Positions 14,831 through 22,786 of a DNA stretch of 41,199 bases are shown one piece after another; position 1 is the first letter of the stretch, and every line of letters starts with the position of its first letter. The notes beneath the pieces were generated by a model. That model did no database searches. It was not told the origin of the DNA and saw only the letters and a list, made by a program, of their open reading frames with translations. The translations under genes and the position numbers were made by a program. Source of the DNA: Chloroflexota bacterium (GTDB lineage Bacteria > Chloroflexota > UBA11872 > UBA12225); contig CANFGH010000018.1 in the NCBI GenBank assembly GCA_947446285.1, positions 1 to 41,199 of the forward strand, given 5' to 3'.

Positions 14831-15611
14831 GCGCCAGCTTCCCGCTGGATGAACCGGCGAACGAGAGCGCAGGGGTCGCGTTCACGCCATCACTCGGTGG
14901 TGCGGGACTCTTCGCGGGACCTGCATTTCCTCGAAGTGCCGGGAAGATCCACTCGGCAATCTTGGGAATTGCAATCATCGCGACGACCGTGATGATGCCC
15001 ACGGTCTTGTCGTTGTCGATGACTGCGGCGGCTGCGGTACTGGTCGCGAAGAGCACGCCGAACCAGATCAGGTCTCCTGCAAGAGCAGCCCCCCAGCCCA
15101 GCAACCGCGGGACGGGCAACCCGGCAATGACCATGCCCCCGTGGTAGATATCGAAACCGAATGCGACGACCCCGATGCGGAAGAGCGCCGGCCAGATGGG
15201 GCCATTCCGGACATCATCGATGCTTGGAGGCTTTGCCCCGATCATCGCGAGACGGACGTACCAACGGCCGATCGTGCGAAGGACGCCGACACGCCCGCCG
15301 TACCGCTTGATGACGGCGTAGAGAGGATGCGTGATCATCGCTCCCATGATGTCCGTCAGGGCATAGAGACCAAACGTCACCAACGGATTGATGCCGGCGT
15401 GACGCGCAAGGATCAGTCCCGCCGGGATCCCGATGGCAGCCATCCATGGCGACCAGAACAGCACGAACACCAGCGCCACCGGGCCGCCCGGAAACCGCTC
15501 GGCGGCGTCCATCAGCGTCCCCGCATCCGGCGAGGTGGGAAAGAGGTCGAAGGGATTGATCGCCAGCGGGTTGAGGAAGGTCTGAAGGTCCACGGTCCTC
15601 CAGTCTCTCAC
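14724..15611 (-). CDS. Multi-spanning membrane protein of unknown function
   Basis: This is a 295-residue protein. Residues 45-225 contain about five hydrophobic segments (A-L-V-F-V-L-F-W-S-P-W-M; I-G-I-P-A-G-L-I-L-A; V-V-A-F-G-F-D-I-Y-H-G-G-M-V; L-A-G-D-L-I-W-F-G-V-L-F-A; I-I-T-V-V-A-M-I-A-I-P). The last 60 residues are a Ser/Gly/Arg-rich disordered tail with a run of six glycines. That tail is encoded where the gene overlaps the end of the convergent SHOCT-like gene, so it may have arisen by read-through after loss of an earlier stop. No family is recognised. Confidence 0.6.
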   Translation of the reverse strand: MRDWRTVDLQTFLNPLAINPFDLFPTSPDAGTLMDAAERFPGGPVALVFVLFWSPWMAAIGIPAGLILARHAGINPLVTFGLYALTDIMGAMITHPLYAVIKRYGGRVGVLRTIGRWYVRLAMIGAKPPSIDDVRNGPIWPALFRIGVVAFGFDIYHGGMVIAGLPVPRLLGWGAALAGDLIWFGVLFATSTAAAAVIDNDKTVGIITVVAMIAIPKIAEWIFPALRGNAGPAKSPAPPSDGVNATPALSFAGSSSGKLALTGPHRDPVPATGGGGGGRRSAKRGSGARPRPRSH

Positions 15612-15724
15612 ACCGGCTTCGAGGTACGGCAGCCACGGATGCGTCGGGAGTCCGTCGGCAGCGCCATGTCCCTGTACTCAGGAATGTGAACGGGTGGGCC
15701 TACCGCGAGCGCGTTCGACTGCAC

Positions 15725-16528
15725 CTAGGCGGAACCACCTTGCCCGGGCATGGACCGGCCCGCATCGACATTCATCTCGGTCCCGGTTACCTGGGAGGAC
15801 TCGTCCGAAAGCAGGAAGACGGCCGAATAGGCGGAATCCAGCGGAGTTTGCGTCCGACCCAATGGCTGGCGCTTTCCAGCCTCCTCGATCCAGGCGAGGT
15901 CATGCCCGTCGCTTGCCTGAACCGCAATCTCGTTCTCGCTGATGACCCAGCCGGGGTTGAGCGCATTGGCCCTGATCCGGTCGCGCGCCAGACCTCGGGA
16001 AAGGTTCCGCGTCATGACCAGCAATCCACCCTTTGAAGTGGAGTAGGCAAACAGGTTTGGCCATCCCGAGTAGGCATTGGTCGAGGTCACGTTGATGATT
16101 GATCCGCCTCCCGCAGTCCGCATAGCTGGAACCGCGGCCCGGCACATGAGGAACGGACCCCGGAGGTTGACCGCCATGATCTGGTCCCAGAGTTCCACGG
16201 TCGTCTCGTCGATGGTTGCGCGCGGGTAGATGCCGGCACAGTTGACGAGACCGGTGAGCGATCCAAATTGCGATACGGCCTGCGCCACGGCATTGGCAGC
16301 ACTTGCCTCGTCAGCGACGTCGGTCTGCACGAAGCGTCCGCGACCGCCCGCATCGGCAATCGCCCGGGCGGTCGCCTCCCCGCCAGCGACCGACCGATCA
16401 GCAACGATGACCGCGGCTCCCTCGTGCGCACAGAGTTCCGCCACACCGCGACCAATCCCTGCACCAGCGCCAGTGACGATGACCACCTTGCCAACGAGAC
16501 GCCCGCCATTGCTTGCCTGACCCGTCAT
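15725..16528 (-). CDS. SDR-family oxidoreductase (probably NAD-dependent)
   Basis: This is a 267-residue classical SDR starting at ATG 16528 (M-T-G-Q-A-S-N), with GGGGA 6 bases upstream. A longer open frame to 16966 is antisense to the next gene. Motifs: T-G-A-G-A-G-I-G cofactor loop, acidic strand-2 end V-A-D for NAD, N-C-A-G in strand 4, N-V-T-S-T catalytic Ser and Y-S-T-S-K. The C-terminus is V-D-A-G-R followed by a short tail. The substrate is unknown. It is divergent from another SDR and an IlvD/Edd dehydratase, so the three could form one sugar-acid catabolic group. Confidence 0.87.
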   Translation of the reverse strand: MTGQASNGGRLVGKVVIVTGAGAGIGRGVAELCAHEGAAVIVADRSVAGGEATARAIADAGGRGRFVQTDVADEASAANAVAQAVSQFGSLTGLVNCAGIYPRATIDETTVELWDQIMAVNLRGPFLMCRAAVPAMRTAGGGSIINVTSTNAYSGWPNLFAYSTSKGGLLVMTRNLSRGLARDRIRANALNPGWVISENEIAVQASDGHDLAWIEEAGKRQPLGRTQTPLDSAYSAVFLLSDESSQVTGTEMNVDAGRSMPGQGGSA

Positions 16529-16730
16529 TCGCGTTCCCCTACCCTCGGGCGATCGATGCACCACGAATTGGCCAGATTGTAGTCCCACGACCCATCGCCC
16601 GAATGGGACGCGCACTGTGCGACCGGTGCGGTAGCCTGACCGCAACACGACGCCCACTACCCCTCCCGAAGACCCAGAGGCGCTCTGAGCTACGGGATCG
16701 GGGAGGGTGGGGAGATACGGGAGGAAACGC

Positions 16731-17570
16731 ATGCGTCTGGAAGGCAAGGTCGCGATCGTCACCGGCGGCGGTGGCGCAGGGATTGGCCACGCAATCGCAC
16801 GCCGGTTCGCCCACGAAGGGTGCGCCGTCGTGGTGAGCGACGTCAATGAAGCCGGGGCACAGGCCGTCGCTGCCGAGATCACCGCTTCCGGTGGCCGTGC
16901 GGTGGCGCTGCGCGTCGATGCAAGCGTGAGTGAGGACGTCCAATCACTCGTCAGGATGGCGATCACGACCTACGGGCGTCTGACAACGGTCGTGAATTGC
17001 GCAGCGATGGCAACGGTGAAGTACCTCCACGAGATATCCGAGGAAGAGTGGCGTCGCACGATCGATGGGTGCCTGACCTCGGTGTACCTGACCGCACGGT
17101 ATGCACTACCACATCTCATGGAAGCGGGGAGGGACGCAGGTCCGTCAATCACCAGCATCTCCTCGGCAAACGGCGTGGTGACGAACCCGCACTTCGGAGG
17201 GTATTCGGCAGGGAAGGCGGGCATTCTTGGATTGACCCGAAACCTCGCCCTCGATTACGGGCCACACGGGATCCGCGCAAACGCGATTTGTCCTGGCCTG
17301 GTCCTAAACGACACCAGCCGCCCGCGCGTCCAGGCGGATGAAGCGGAATGGGCGGGGAACGTGGACTGCTACCCGCTCAGCGTCATCGGGACCCCCGAGG
17401 ACATTGCCAACGGTGCCCTCTTTCTCGCGTCGGACGAGGCGAAATGGGTGACCGGCACCACGATGATGATCGACGGCGGATTGACCATCCAATCGCCTGA
17501 GGCCGTGATGCGTCCGTCGTTCCGTCGCCGGTGGAAGTCCGGCGCAGTGCACCTGACGCCCGACGCCTGA
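16731..17570 (+). CDS. SDR-family oxidoreductase upstream of the sugar-acid dehydratase
   Basis: This is a 279-residue SDR starting at ATG 16731 with GGAGG 8 bases upstream. It has T-G-G-G-G-A-G-I-G, acidic strand-2 end V-S-D (NAD), N-C-A-A in place of N-N-A-G, S-I-S-S and Y-S-A-G-K. It ends D-G-G-L-T plus about 30 extra residues, which is longer than usual. The gene lies 54 bp before the IlvD/Edd dehydratase on the same strand and is probably co-transcribed. In known oxidative sugar pathways such a dehydrogenase makes the lactone or acid that the dehydratase uses. That role is inferred. Confidence 0.87.
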   Translation: MRLEGKVAIVTGGGGAGIGHAIARRFAHEGCAVVVSDVNEAGAQAVAAEITASGGRAVALRVDASVSEDVQSLVRMAITTYGRLTTVVNCAAMATVKYLHEISEEEWRRTIDGCLTSVYLTARYALPHLMEAGRDAGPSITSISSANGVVTNPHFGGYSAGKAGILGLTRNLALDYGPHGIRANAICPGLVLNDTSRPRVQADEAEWAGNVDCYPLSVIGTPEDIANGALFLASDEAKWVTGTTMMIDGGLTIQSPEAVMRPSFRRRWKSGAVHLTPDA

Positions 17571-17624
17571 CAAGAAGCCCGCGACCGACCATCCCCCAGA
17601 TCACGCCAGGACAGGAACCGCACC

Positions 17625-19493
17625 GTGAGCATCATGTACGGCCCACCACCAGCCGACCGAAACGCCCAAGGCAATGACGACCCTCGCAATCCTGCCCGCG
17701 GAGACGCACCACTTGGCGCGGAGGGTTTGCCCAAGCGCACGGCGTCCGACGCCGGAACGGCGCCGGACACAATGGCGGATGGCGCGCCGGCCCTGGGGCG
17801 CAGTGCACGGTTCTTTGGCGAACGAGGCACCCCATCCGGGTTCACCGGGCGTGCCTTCACCAAGGCGATGGGGTTTACCCAGGAGGACCTGACCAAACCT
17901 GTCATCGGCATTGCGCAGACGTGGTCGGAGTTCAACAACTGCAACAACCACTTCCGCCAACTTGCCGAAGCGGTCAAGCGGGGCGTGTGGCAGGAAGGCG
18001 GGTTCCCGCTGGAGTTTCCGACCATTTCGCTCGGCGAGGTGCACACGCAACCCACATCAATGCTATTCCGCAACTTGATGGCAATGGATACCGAGGAGAT
18101 GATCCGCGCCCAACCGATGGACGCGGTCGTACTCCTCGCCGGATGCGACAAGACGACGCCGGCGGCGCTGATGGGTGCGGCGTCGGCGGATGTCCCCGCG
18201 ATCATGATTTCCGGTGGTCCGATGCTCAATGGTCGTCACGACGGCAAGGACCTGGGGGCCTGCACGGACTGCGGGAAGTACACCGCGGAACTCCGGGCGG
18301 GAACGATCGACGCCGACGAATACACGGCCATTGAAGATGCGATTTGCCGTTCGGCGGGCTCATGCATGGTGATGGGCACCGCGTCAACCATGGCGAGCAT
18401 GGCCGAAGCGCTTGGCATGGCGTTGCCCGGCAACGCCGCCATACCGGCACCGGACAGCCGCCGGTTGCAATTCGCCGAGATGAGTGGCCGTCAGGCGGTG
18501 CGCCTCGCACGCACGGGACTGCGCCCATCACACATCATGACCGAGGCAGCATTCGAGAACGCCATCCGCGTGCTGATGGCCCTTGGTGGATCGACCAACG
18601 CGGTCGTCCATCTCGTGGCGATTGCCGGGCGCCTTGGAATTCCGGTGCCCCTCGACCGGTTTGACGAACTCTCCCGCCAGACCCCATGGCTGGTGAACCT
18701 CAAACCGTCAGGGGAGTTCCAGATGGAGGAACTGTTCGACGCCGGCGGGGTGCCAGCGGTCATGAAGGAACTCGCGCCGCTCCTTCGCCACGAGGCTATG
18801 ACCGTTACCGGGTCGACGGTAGGCGAGAACCTTGAACGCTTCCGTGTCGCACGGCGCCGTGACGTGATTGCCTCCCGAGAGGAACCGCGGTCCCCCGAGG
18901 GTGGGCTTGCAATCCTGCGCGGGAACCTGTGTCCGGACGGCGCGGTGATCAAGCACATCGCTGCGTCTCCCAGATTCCAGAAGCACCGGGGGCAAGCGGT
19001 CGTCTTCCGGTCAGTCGACGACCTCCGTGCACGGATCGACGACCCGGACCTCCCGGTGACCGCGGACAGCATCCTGGTGCTGCAGAACGCCGGACCGGTC
19101 GGCGCGCCAGGAATGCCGGAGGTCGGGTTCATGCCGATTCCAGCGAAACTCCTGCAGGAAGGGGTTCGCGACATGGTGCGGATCTCCGACGCAAGGATGA
19201 GCGGCACCTCGTACGGCACCGTCGTTCTGCACATCGCCCCGGAAAGCGCGATTGGCGGTCCCCTGGCCCTGGTCCGGGACGGTGACTGGATTGACCTTGA
19301 CGTGGATGGCCGTCGCCTGAACCTGGACGTCCCGGACGACGAACTCGCTCGTCGCCGCGCCGAGTGGAAACCCGCACCCCTGACGTTTGAACGCGGGTAT
19401 CGTCGTCTCTACCAGCTGCACGTGACGCAGGCACCTGAGGGATGCGACTTCGACTTCCTCCGCTTGCCTGCAGGCCGGCCGGTTGGGGTCTAG
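17625..19493 (+). CDS. IlvD/Edd-family [2Fe-2S] sugar-acid dehydratase
   Basis: This is a 622-residue protein with a GTG start and a CAGGA site upstream. It has three putative cluster cysteines: Cys106 (F-N-N-C-N-N-H), Cys174 (G-C-D-K-T-T-P-A) and Cys247 (A-G-S-C). Their spacing of 68 and 73 residues is what I recall for L-arabinonate and D-xylonate dehydratases, which carry a [2Fe-2S] cluster and Mg2+. These enzymes remove water from aldonic acids to give 2-keto-3-deoxy acids. The first 50 residues are a Pro/Ala/Asp-rich extension beyond the usual 570-580. True dihydroxy-acid dehydratase (ilvD) in branched-chain synthesis is the alternative; the G-V-W-Q-E-G-G-F-P-L-E-F-P context favours the sugar-acid group. 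Confidence 0.85.
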   Translation: MSIMYGPPPADRNAQGNDDPRNPARGDAPLGAEGLPKRTASDAGTAPDTMADGAPALGRSARFFGERGTPSGFTGRAFTKAMGFTQEDLTKPVIGIAQTWSEFNNCNNHFRQLAEAVKRGVWQEGGFPLEFPTISLGEVHTQPTSMLFRNLMAMDTEEMIRAQPMDAVVLLAGCDKTTPAALMGAASADVPAIMISGGPMLNGRHDGKDLGACTDCGKYTAELRAGTIDADEYTAIEDAICRSAGSCMVMGTASTMASMAEALGMALPGNAAIPAPDSRRLQFAEMSGRQAVRLARTGLRPSHIMTEAAFENAIRVLMALGGSTNAVVHLVAIAGRLGIPVPLDRFDELSRQTPWLVNLKPSGEFQMEELFDAGGVPAVMKELAPLLRHEAMTVTGSTVGENLERFRVARRRDVIASREEPRSPEGGLAILRGNLCPDGAVIKHIAASPRFQKHRGQAVVFRSVDDLRARIDDPDLPVTADSILVLQNAGPVGAPGMPEVGFMPIPAKLLQEGVRDMVRISDARMSGTSYGTVVLHIAPESAIGGPLALVRDGDWIDLDVDGRRLNLDVPDDELARRRAEWKPAPLTFERGYRRLYQLHVTQAPEGCDFDFLRLPAGRPVGV

Positions 19494-19514
19494 AGAACCG
19501 TCCGGAAACCGAGA

Positions 19515-19544
19515 ACGCCACCCCTTCGGGTGGCGTCTACTTGT
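19515..19544 (+). terminator. Intrinsic-type terminator hairpin after the dehydratase gene
   Basis: Arms ACGCCACCC (19515-19523) and GGGTGGCGT (19528-19536) pair perfectly over 9 bp around the loop CTTC. A short, only partly T-rich stretch (CTACTTGT) follows. It lies 22 bp after the stop codon and 28 bp before the end of the convergent gene, so it may serve both directions. Confidence 0.75.
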
Positions 19545-19571
19545 CCATACCAACGGGGCAATGCGTTCGGC

Positions 19572-20207
19572 CTAGCCCTTGCGGAGGGCTCGCGAGGCAA
19601 GTGCGACGGCGACGGTGAGGTTCTGGACGTCGTTGTTGGTGAAGCGCAACTGGCCCTGAAGGGCGCGTCCGATGTTCTTGAAGAGCGTCGCGCCGACGTG
19701 CTGGTTCGTCTTGGTCAACTTGTCGAGGAAGTTCTTCTGCACTTCGATGGCGTCCATCGGGATGATCGCTTCCACGGTCGCCGAGCGCACGGTGCTCGAA
19801 AGCAGGTTGAAGTGGCCAACCACCTGCGGGGCAGGCAATTCGAGAAGGCTCTTCTCACCTGAGAGCCAGTCTCCAACCGGTGGAGGCAGGATGATCGGCG
19901 TGATGATCTTCACGCGTCCCTCGGCGAGCAGGACAAACATGCTGTCCTTGGTGTCCATCCAGGGGATGATGACGTCGCCGGGCTCGTAGTGGAAGAATTC
20001 ACCACCGACGAAGATCATCGCGATCTCGGCATCGGTCAATTCGGCAAGCATGTTCGCCTTCTTGCCCCGGTTGACCCAGTCCATCATCTGCTCGCCCGGG
20101 TCCTGGCCGAACTCCTCGAGCTTCGCGTAGTCGAATTCTTCGTAGTTGTGCGGGCCCATGCGCAGGCCGTTCTTGTGGGTCACGATTGCTGGAAGAGTTG
20201 CGGTCAT
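19572..20207 (-). CDS. Cyclic-nucleotide-binding-fold protein linked to the potassium channel genes
   Basis: This is a 211-residue soluble protein with GGGAGG 6 bases before the ATG. Residues 60-160 follow the beta-roll order of a CNB domain: F-F-H-Y-E-P-G-D-V-I-I, then S-M-F-V-L-L-A-E-G-R-V-K-I-I, then G-H-F-N-L-L ending R-S-A-T-V-E-A. In true cAMP sites the last segment reads G-E-x-A-L-L with a Glu that holds the ribose. Here Asn134 lies there, while the phosphate Arg (Arg141) is kept, so the ligand may differ or be absent. A helical segment follows. It lies 80 bp downstream of the channel-pore gene on the same strand and could regulate it. Confidence 0.75.
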   Translation of the reverse strand: MTATLPAIVTHKNGLRMGPHNYEEFDYAKLEEFGQDPGEQMMDWVNRGKKANMLAELTDAEIAMIFVGGEFFHYEPGDVIIPWMDTKDSMFVLLAEGRVKIITPIILPPPVGDWLSGEKSLLELPAPQVVGHFNLLSSTVRSATVEAIIPMDAIEVQKNFLDKLTKTNQHVGATLFKNIGRALQGQLRFTNNDVQNLTVAVALASRALRKG

Positions 20208-20287
20208 GTCTGCCTCCCGATCCTTGAGGAGCCGTACGGTAGGGAGTTACTTCCTCCCCACACAGGTGTTGTCCAAGATATCCGATG

Positions 20288-21664
20288 CTAGGTGACCGTG
20301 AGTGGCTGGGTGATAACAAGCGCGGCGTCAGTGGTCCCGATGATGTACTCGTCCCCCGGGTCCCAGAGAACCTGGATCTTTTCCTGATCCTGCCCAAGGA
20401 TCTCGGAGCTCGCCTCCGCCATAAGCCGGCGAATGAGGCCGGAGACCCATCCGGTACCAGGACCCATGAGGTCATCAAGTGACACGTTGATGCGCTCGGA
20501 AATGAGCCCGACAAACAGGATGTTCTGCTGGCGGTAGGCTTGAAATACCTCCAAGTAGGTCAAACCCCGGAGGTTGCGCGGAAAGTCGATGCGACGGAGT
20601 TCGGCCTCGCCGGACGCGCGGAGCATCTCGCGGGCGGCATTGCCAAGCCCGGGAGCAAGGGCACCGGCGGACATGAAGAACCCGGCATCCTGACCGGCAA
20701 GGACGATGTCGTTCACACCGACGCGCCGAATGTCGGCCTCGTTCTCAGGAAGCATGAGTTCGGCGGTGATCTTGAGGTCCGAGTTCATCTTGTTCGCCGT
20801 CAGCACGATCACGGTGGAACGGAGGTCCTCGCCCCCTGGGGCCACAAGGGTATCCGCCATGACAATGCAGCCGGTGGCCTTGGCGACTCCGGCGCGCTCG
20901 AGTACCTGATCGCTGGTGCTGTCACCACGGACAAACCGGAGGCTGATCCGCCGGTACTTGTACTTGAGTTCGGCCAACTTTTCCTGATCCAGCATGTTGA
21001 CCAGGACAATGTCCGGCTTGCCACCCGGGGTCGACGCGATCAACCCCTGGATGACCGCCTCCACGCGGTCATTCCACCCGGTGATGAGCGTGTGACCGAC
21101 AGAAGTAATGGCCTCGAGACCACTGCCGGCTGCGAGCGCCTGGGCGACCAACAGGCTGGAAAAGGCTGCGGTAACAAGAGAGGTGAGACCCATGCCTGAA
21201 AGCATGGTGAGGAACCCGATGATCCGGCCCGGAGTGGTCTTGGGAACCAAGTCGCCGTAGCCGACGGTCGTCATCGTGACGATGGACCACCAGAGACCAC
21301 GTTCGAGGTTCGTGATCTGGATTGATTCACCCTCAAGGCTCGTGCCAGTGGGTGCGGCCCAGTGCTCAATGTAATAGACGAGAACGCCGAGACCGACCGT
21401 GAAGAGCACGATCATCATGACGTACCGGGCCAGACGGTTGTCGTTGGCCAGGTTCCAGACCGAGGAGACACTTTCGCCAACCCCGGTCAGCGTGTCGCTT
21501 GCCTGCTTGGCCGTCCGTGCGACAACCCCTGGCACGGGCGGGCTGGCCGGCTTCTTCTGATCGGCAGGTGCGTCGGCTACGGACTTGCCGAGACCAAACA
21601 GGCCAAGGAAGCCACGAACCCACGAGGGCCCCTGGGTCAGGGGAGGTGACTGAGCGACACGCAT
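20288..21664 (-). CDS. Two-TM potassium channel with C-terminal RCK-like (CASTOR/POLLUX-like) domains
   Basis: This is a 458-residue protein. After a soluble, Pro-rich N-terminus, TM1 is at about 81-99, a pore helix at 122-131, the selectivity filter T-V-G-Y-G-D at 133-138, and TM2 at about 147-170. This is the minimal K+ channel pore. From residue 190 a regulatory domain starts with H-T-L-I-T-G-W-N-D-R, the G-W form of the Rossmann start seen in CASTOR/POLLUX-type channels rather than the usual GxGxxG. The C-terminal part (390-455: D-D-L-M-G-P-G-T-G-W-V) matches the end of the RCK-only protein encoded divergently. GGAGGGG lies 4-5 bases before the ATG. It probably forms tetramers in the cytoplasmic membrane. 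Confidence 0.9.
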   Translation of the reverse strand: MRVAQSPPLTQGPSWVRGFLGLFGLGKSVADAPADQKKPASPPVPGVVARTAKQASDTLTGVGESVSSVWNLANDNRLARYVMMIVLFTVGLGVLVYYIEHWAAPTGTSLEGESIQITNLERGLWWSIVTMTTVGYGDLVPKTTPGRIIGFLTMLSGMGLTSLVTAAFSSLLVAQALAAGSGLEAITSVGHTLITGWNDRVEAVIQGLIASTPGGKPDIVLVNMLDQEKLAELKYKYRRISLRFVRGDSTSDQVLERAGVAKATGCIVMADTLVAPGGEDLRSTVIVLTANKMNSDLKITAELMLPENEADIRRVGVNDIVLAGQDAGFFMSAGALAPGLGNAAREMLRASGEAELRRIDFPRNLRGLTYLEVFQAYRQQNILFVGLISERINVSLDDLMGPGTGWVSGLIRRLMAEASSEILGQDQEKIQVLWDPGDEYIIGTTDAALVITQPLTVT

Positions 21665-21861
21665 GAAACCCCTCCACGGTCAGGTACAACACCTGACGCA
21701 ACGTACCGCTATGATAGCGGGCCGCCGGGAACGATGTCTTAAGGATTGCTTCAAAGCATTCACGCAAGCGTTTTTCCGGACGCAACCAAGGTCTTTCTAT
21801 TACAATGCTCCCCGTTGCGTGTCACACGGCACTAGGCGGCGACGGGTGAAGGGTCGGGTGT
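21665..21861. promoter_or_regulatory. Divergent promoter region of the channel locus with two inverted repeats
   Basis: This is the only gap between the pore gene and the RCK-only gene, so it must drive both directions. It is more AT-rich than its surroundings. It holds two inverted repeats close to the pore-gene start: GTCAGGT (21679-21685) and ACCTGAC (21691-21697) around 5 bases, and CCGCTAT (21706-21712) and ATAGCGG (21714-21720) around one G. Both are perfect and could bind a dimeric regulator. A possible -10 box TACAAT lies at 21801-21806, 56 bases before the plus-strand ATG, without a convincing -35. Confidence 0.55.
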
Positions 21862-22767
21862 ATGGATCAGCGATACGTTCAACGCGAACCACGGGCCTGG
21901 ACTGAACATTTCCTCGTCCTCGGCTGGCACCGGGGTGTTCCTGCGATTGCGCGGGCCTTGATCGCGACCGCAGGCATTTCTGCGCCGATCATCTTCGTGA
22001 ACGTCGGTGAGCCGGAAGACATCGGGAAGCAACTCGATGACCTCAAGGACGCGATTTCCGTCAAGGACGCGCTCGGCCACGTCTTTTCGGCTCCAACGTT
22101 CCTCCACATACAGGGAAGCCCGGCGGAGAAGGAAGTCCTGCAGTCAGCGGGCACGTCCGGGGCGAAGGCCCTCATCATCGTCGCCGATGAAGTTGCAGGG
22201 GCGCTAGCCGGCGCGGACGACCGTACATTCCGGTACGTGATCTCGGTCCGTGAGTTGAACAAGGACGCAACGATTGTCGCCGAGGTCGTCAGTCCTGGCC
22301 GGACCGGCTACATCAGGAATGCCGGTGCGAGCGAAATCGAAGTGCGCGACACCCGGCAGCCGTTCTACCTGGTTGCCGTTTCCCGCGCGCCTGGCCTCGG
22401 ATCCGGGGCACGACAGCTCTTCGGTGCCGGTAGCGCGCAAGCGATCCGCAAGCAGGTGGTTCCCCAAGAACTCTGGAACAAGAACTTGGCCGAGTGCCGG
22501 GCATGGTTCCGCAGTGAGCGGGCCGAATTGGTGATCGGGATCATCAGCGACCCGGAAAGCCTGTCGGTGAATGACGTCATGGGAGCCGGCACCGGGTGGG
22601 TCCAGGGCTTCATCGAACGAATGCTGGCGGAGTCGGGGCAAGACGTTCTTGCGGAAGCCCGCGGCCAGCGTCAGGTGCGGATCAATCCGCCTGATGACTA
22701 CGTGATTGGCATCCGTGATTCGGCAATCGTCATCCCCACCGGGCGCAAGATCGCAGCGAAGACCTAG
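21862..22767 (+). CDS. Soluble RCK-only paralogue of the channel regulatory domain
   Basis: This is a 301-residue protein with no membrane segment. It begins with a Rossmann-like start H-F-L-V-L-G-W-H-R-G-V-P-A-I and ends with N-D-V-M-G-A-G-T-G-W-V-Q-G-F-I-E-R-M-L-A (about 237-256) and D-D-Y-V-I-G-I-R-D-S-A-I-V-I. These segments align with the corresponding parts of the divergent channel protein, so both come from one ancestral gating domain. K+ channel gating rings are built from eight RCK domains, often four tethered and four free, so this protein could supply the free half of a mixed ring. That is inferred. GAAGGG lies 8 bases before the ATG. Confidence 0.85.
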   Translation: MDQRYVQREPRAWTEHFLVLGWHRGVPAIARALIATAGISAPIIFVNVGEPEDIGKQLDDLKDAISVKDALGHVFSAPTFLHIQGSPAEKEVLQSAGTSGAKALIIVADEVAGALAGADDRTFRYVISVRELNKDATIVAEVVSPGRTGYIRNAGASEIEVRDTRQPFYLVAVSRAPGLGSGARQLFGAGSAQAIRKQVVPQELWNKNLAECRAWFRSERAELVIGIISDPESLSVNDVMGAGTGWVQGFIERMLAESGQDVLAEARGQRQVRINPPDDYVIGIRDSAIVIPTGRKIAAKT

Positions 22768-22786
22768 ACGGGAAGGCGAGACGAAC

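Noticed and set aside
16529-16966. N-terminal extension of the SDR gene to 16966
   Set aside because: It lies antisense to the start of the next SDR, and the family start with a ribosome-binding site is at 16528.
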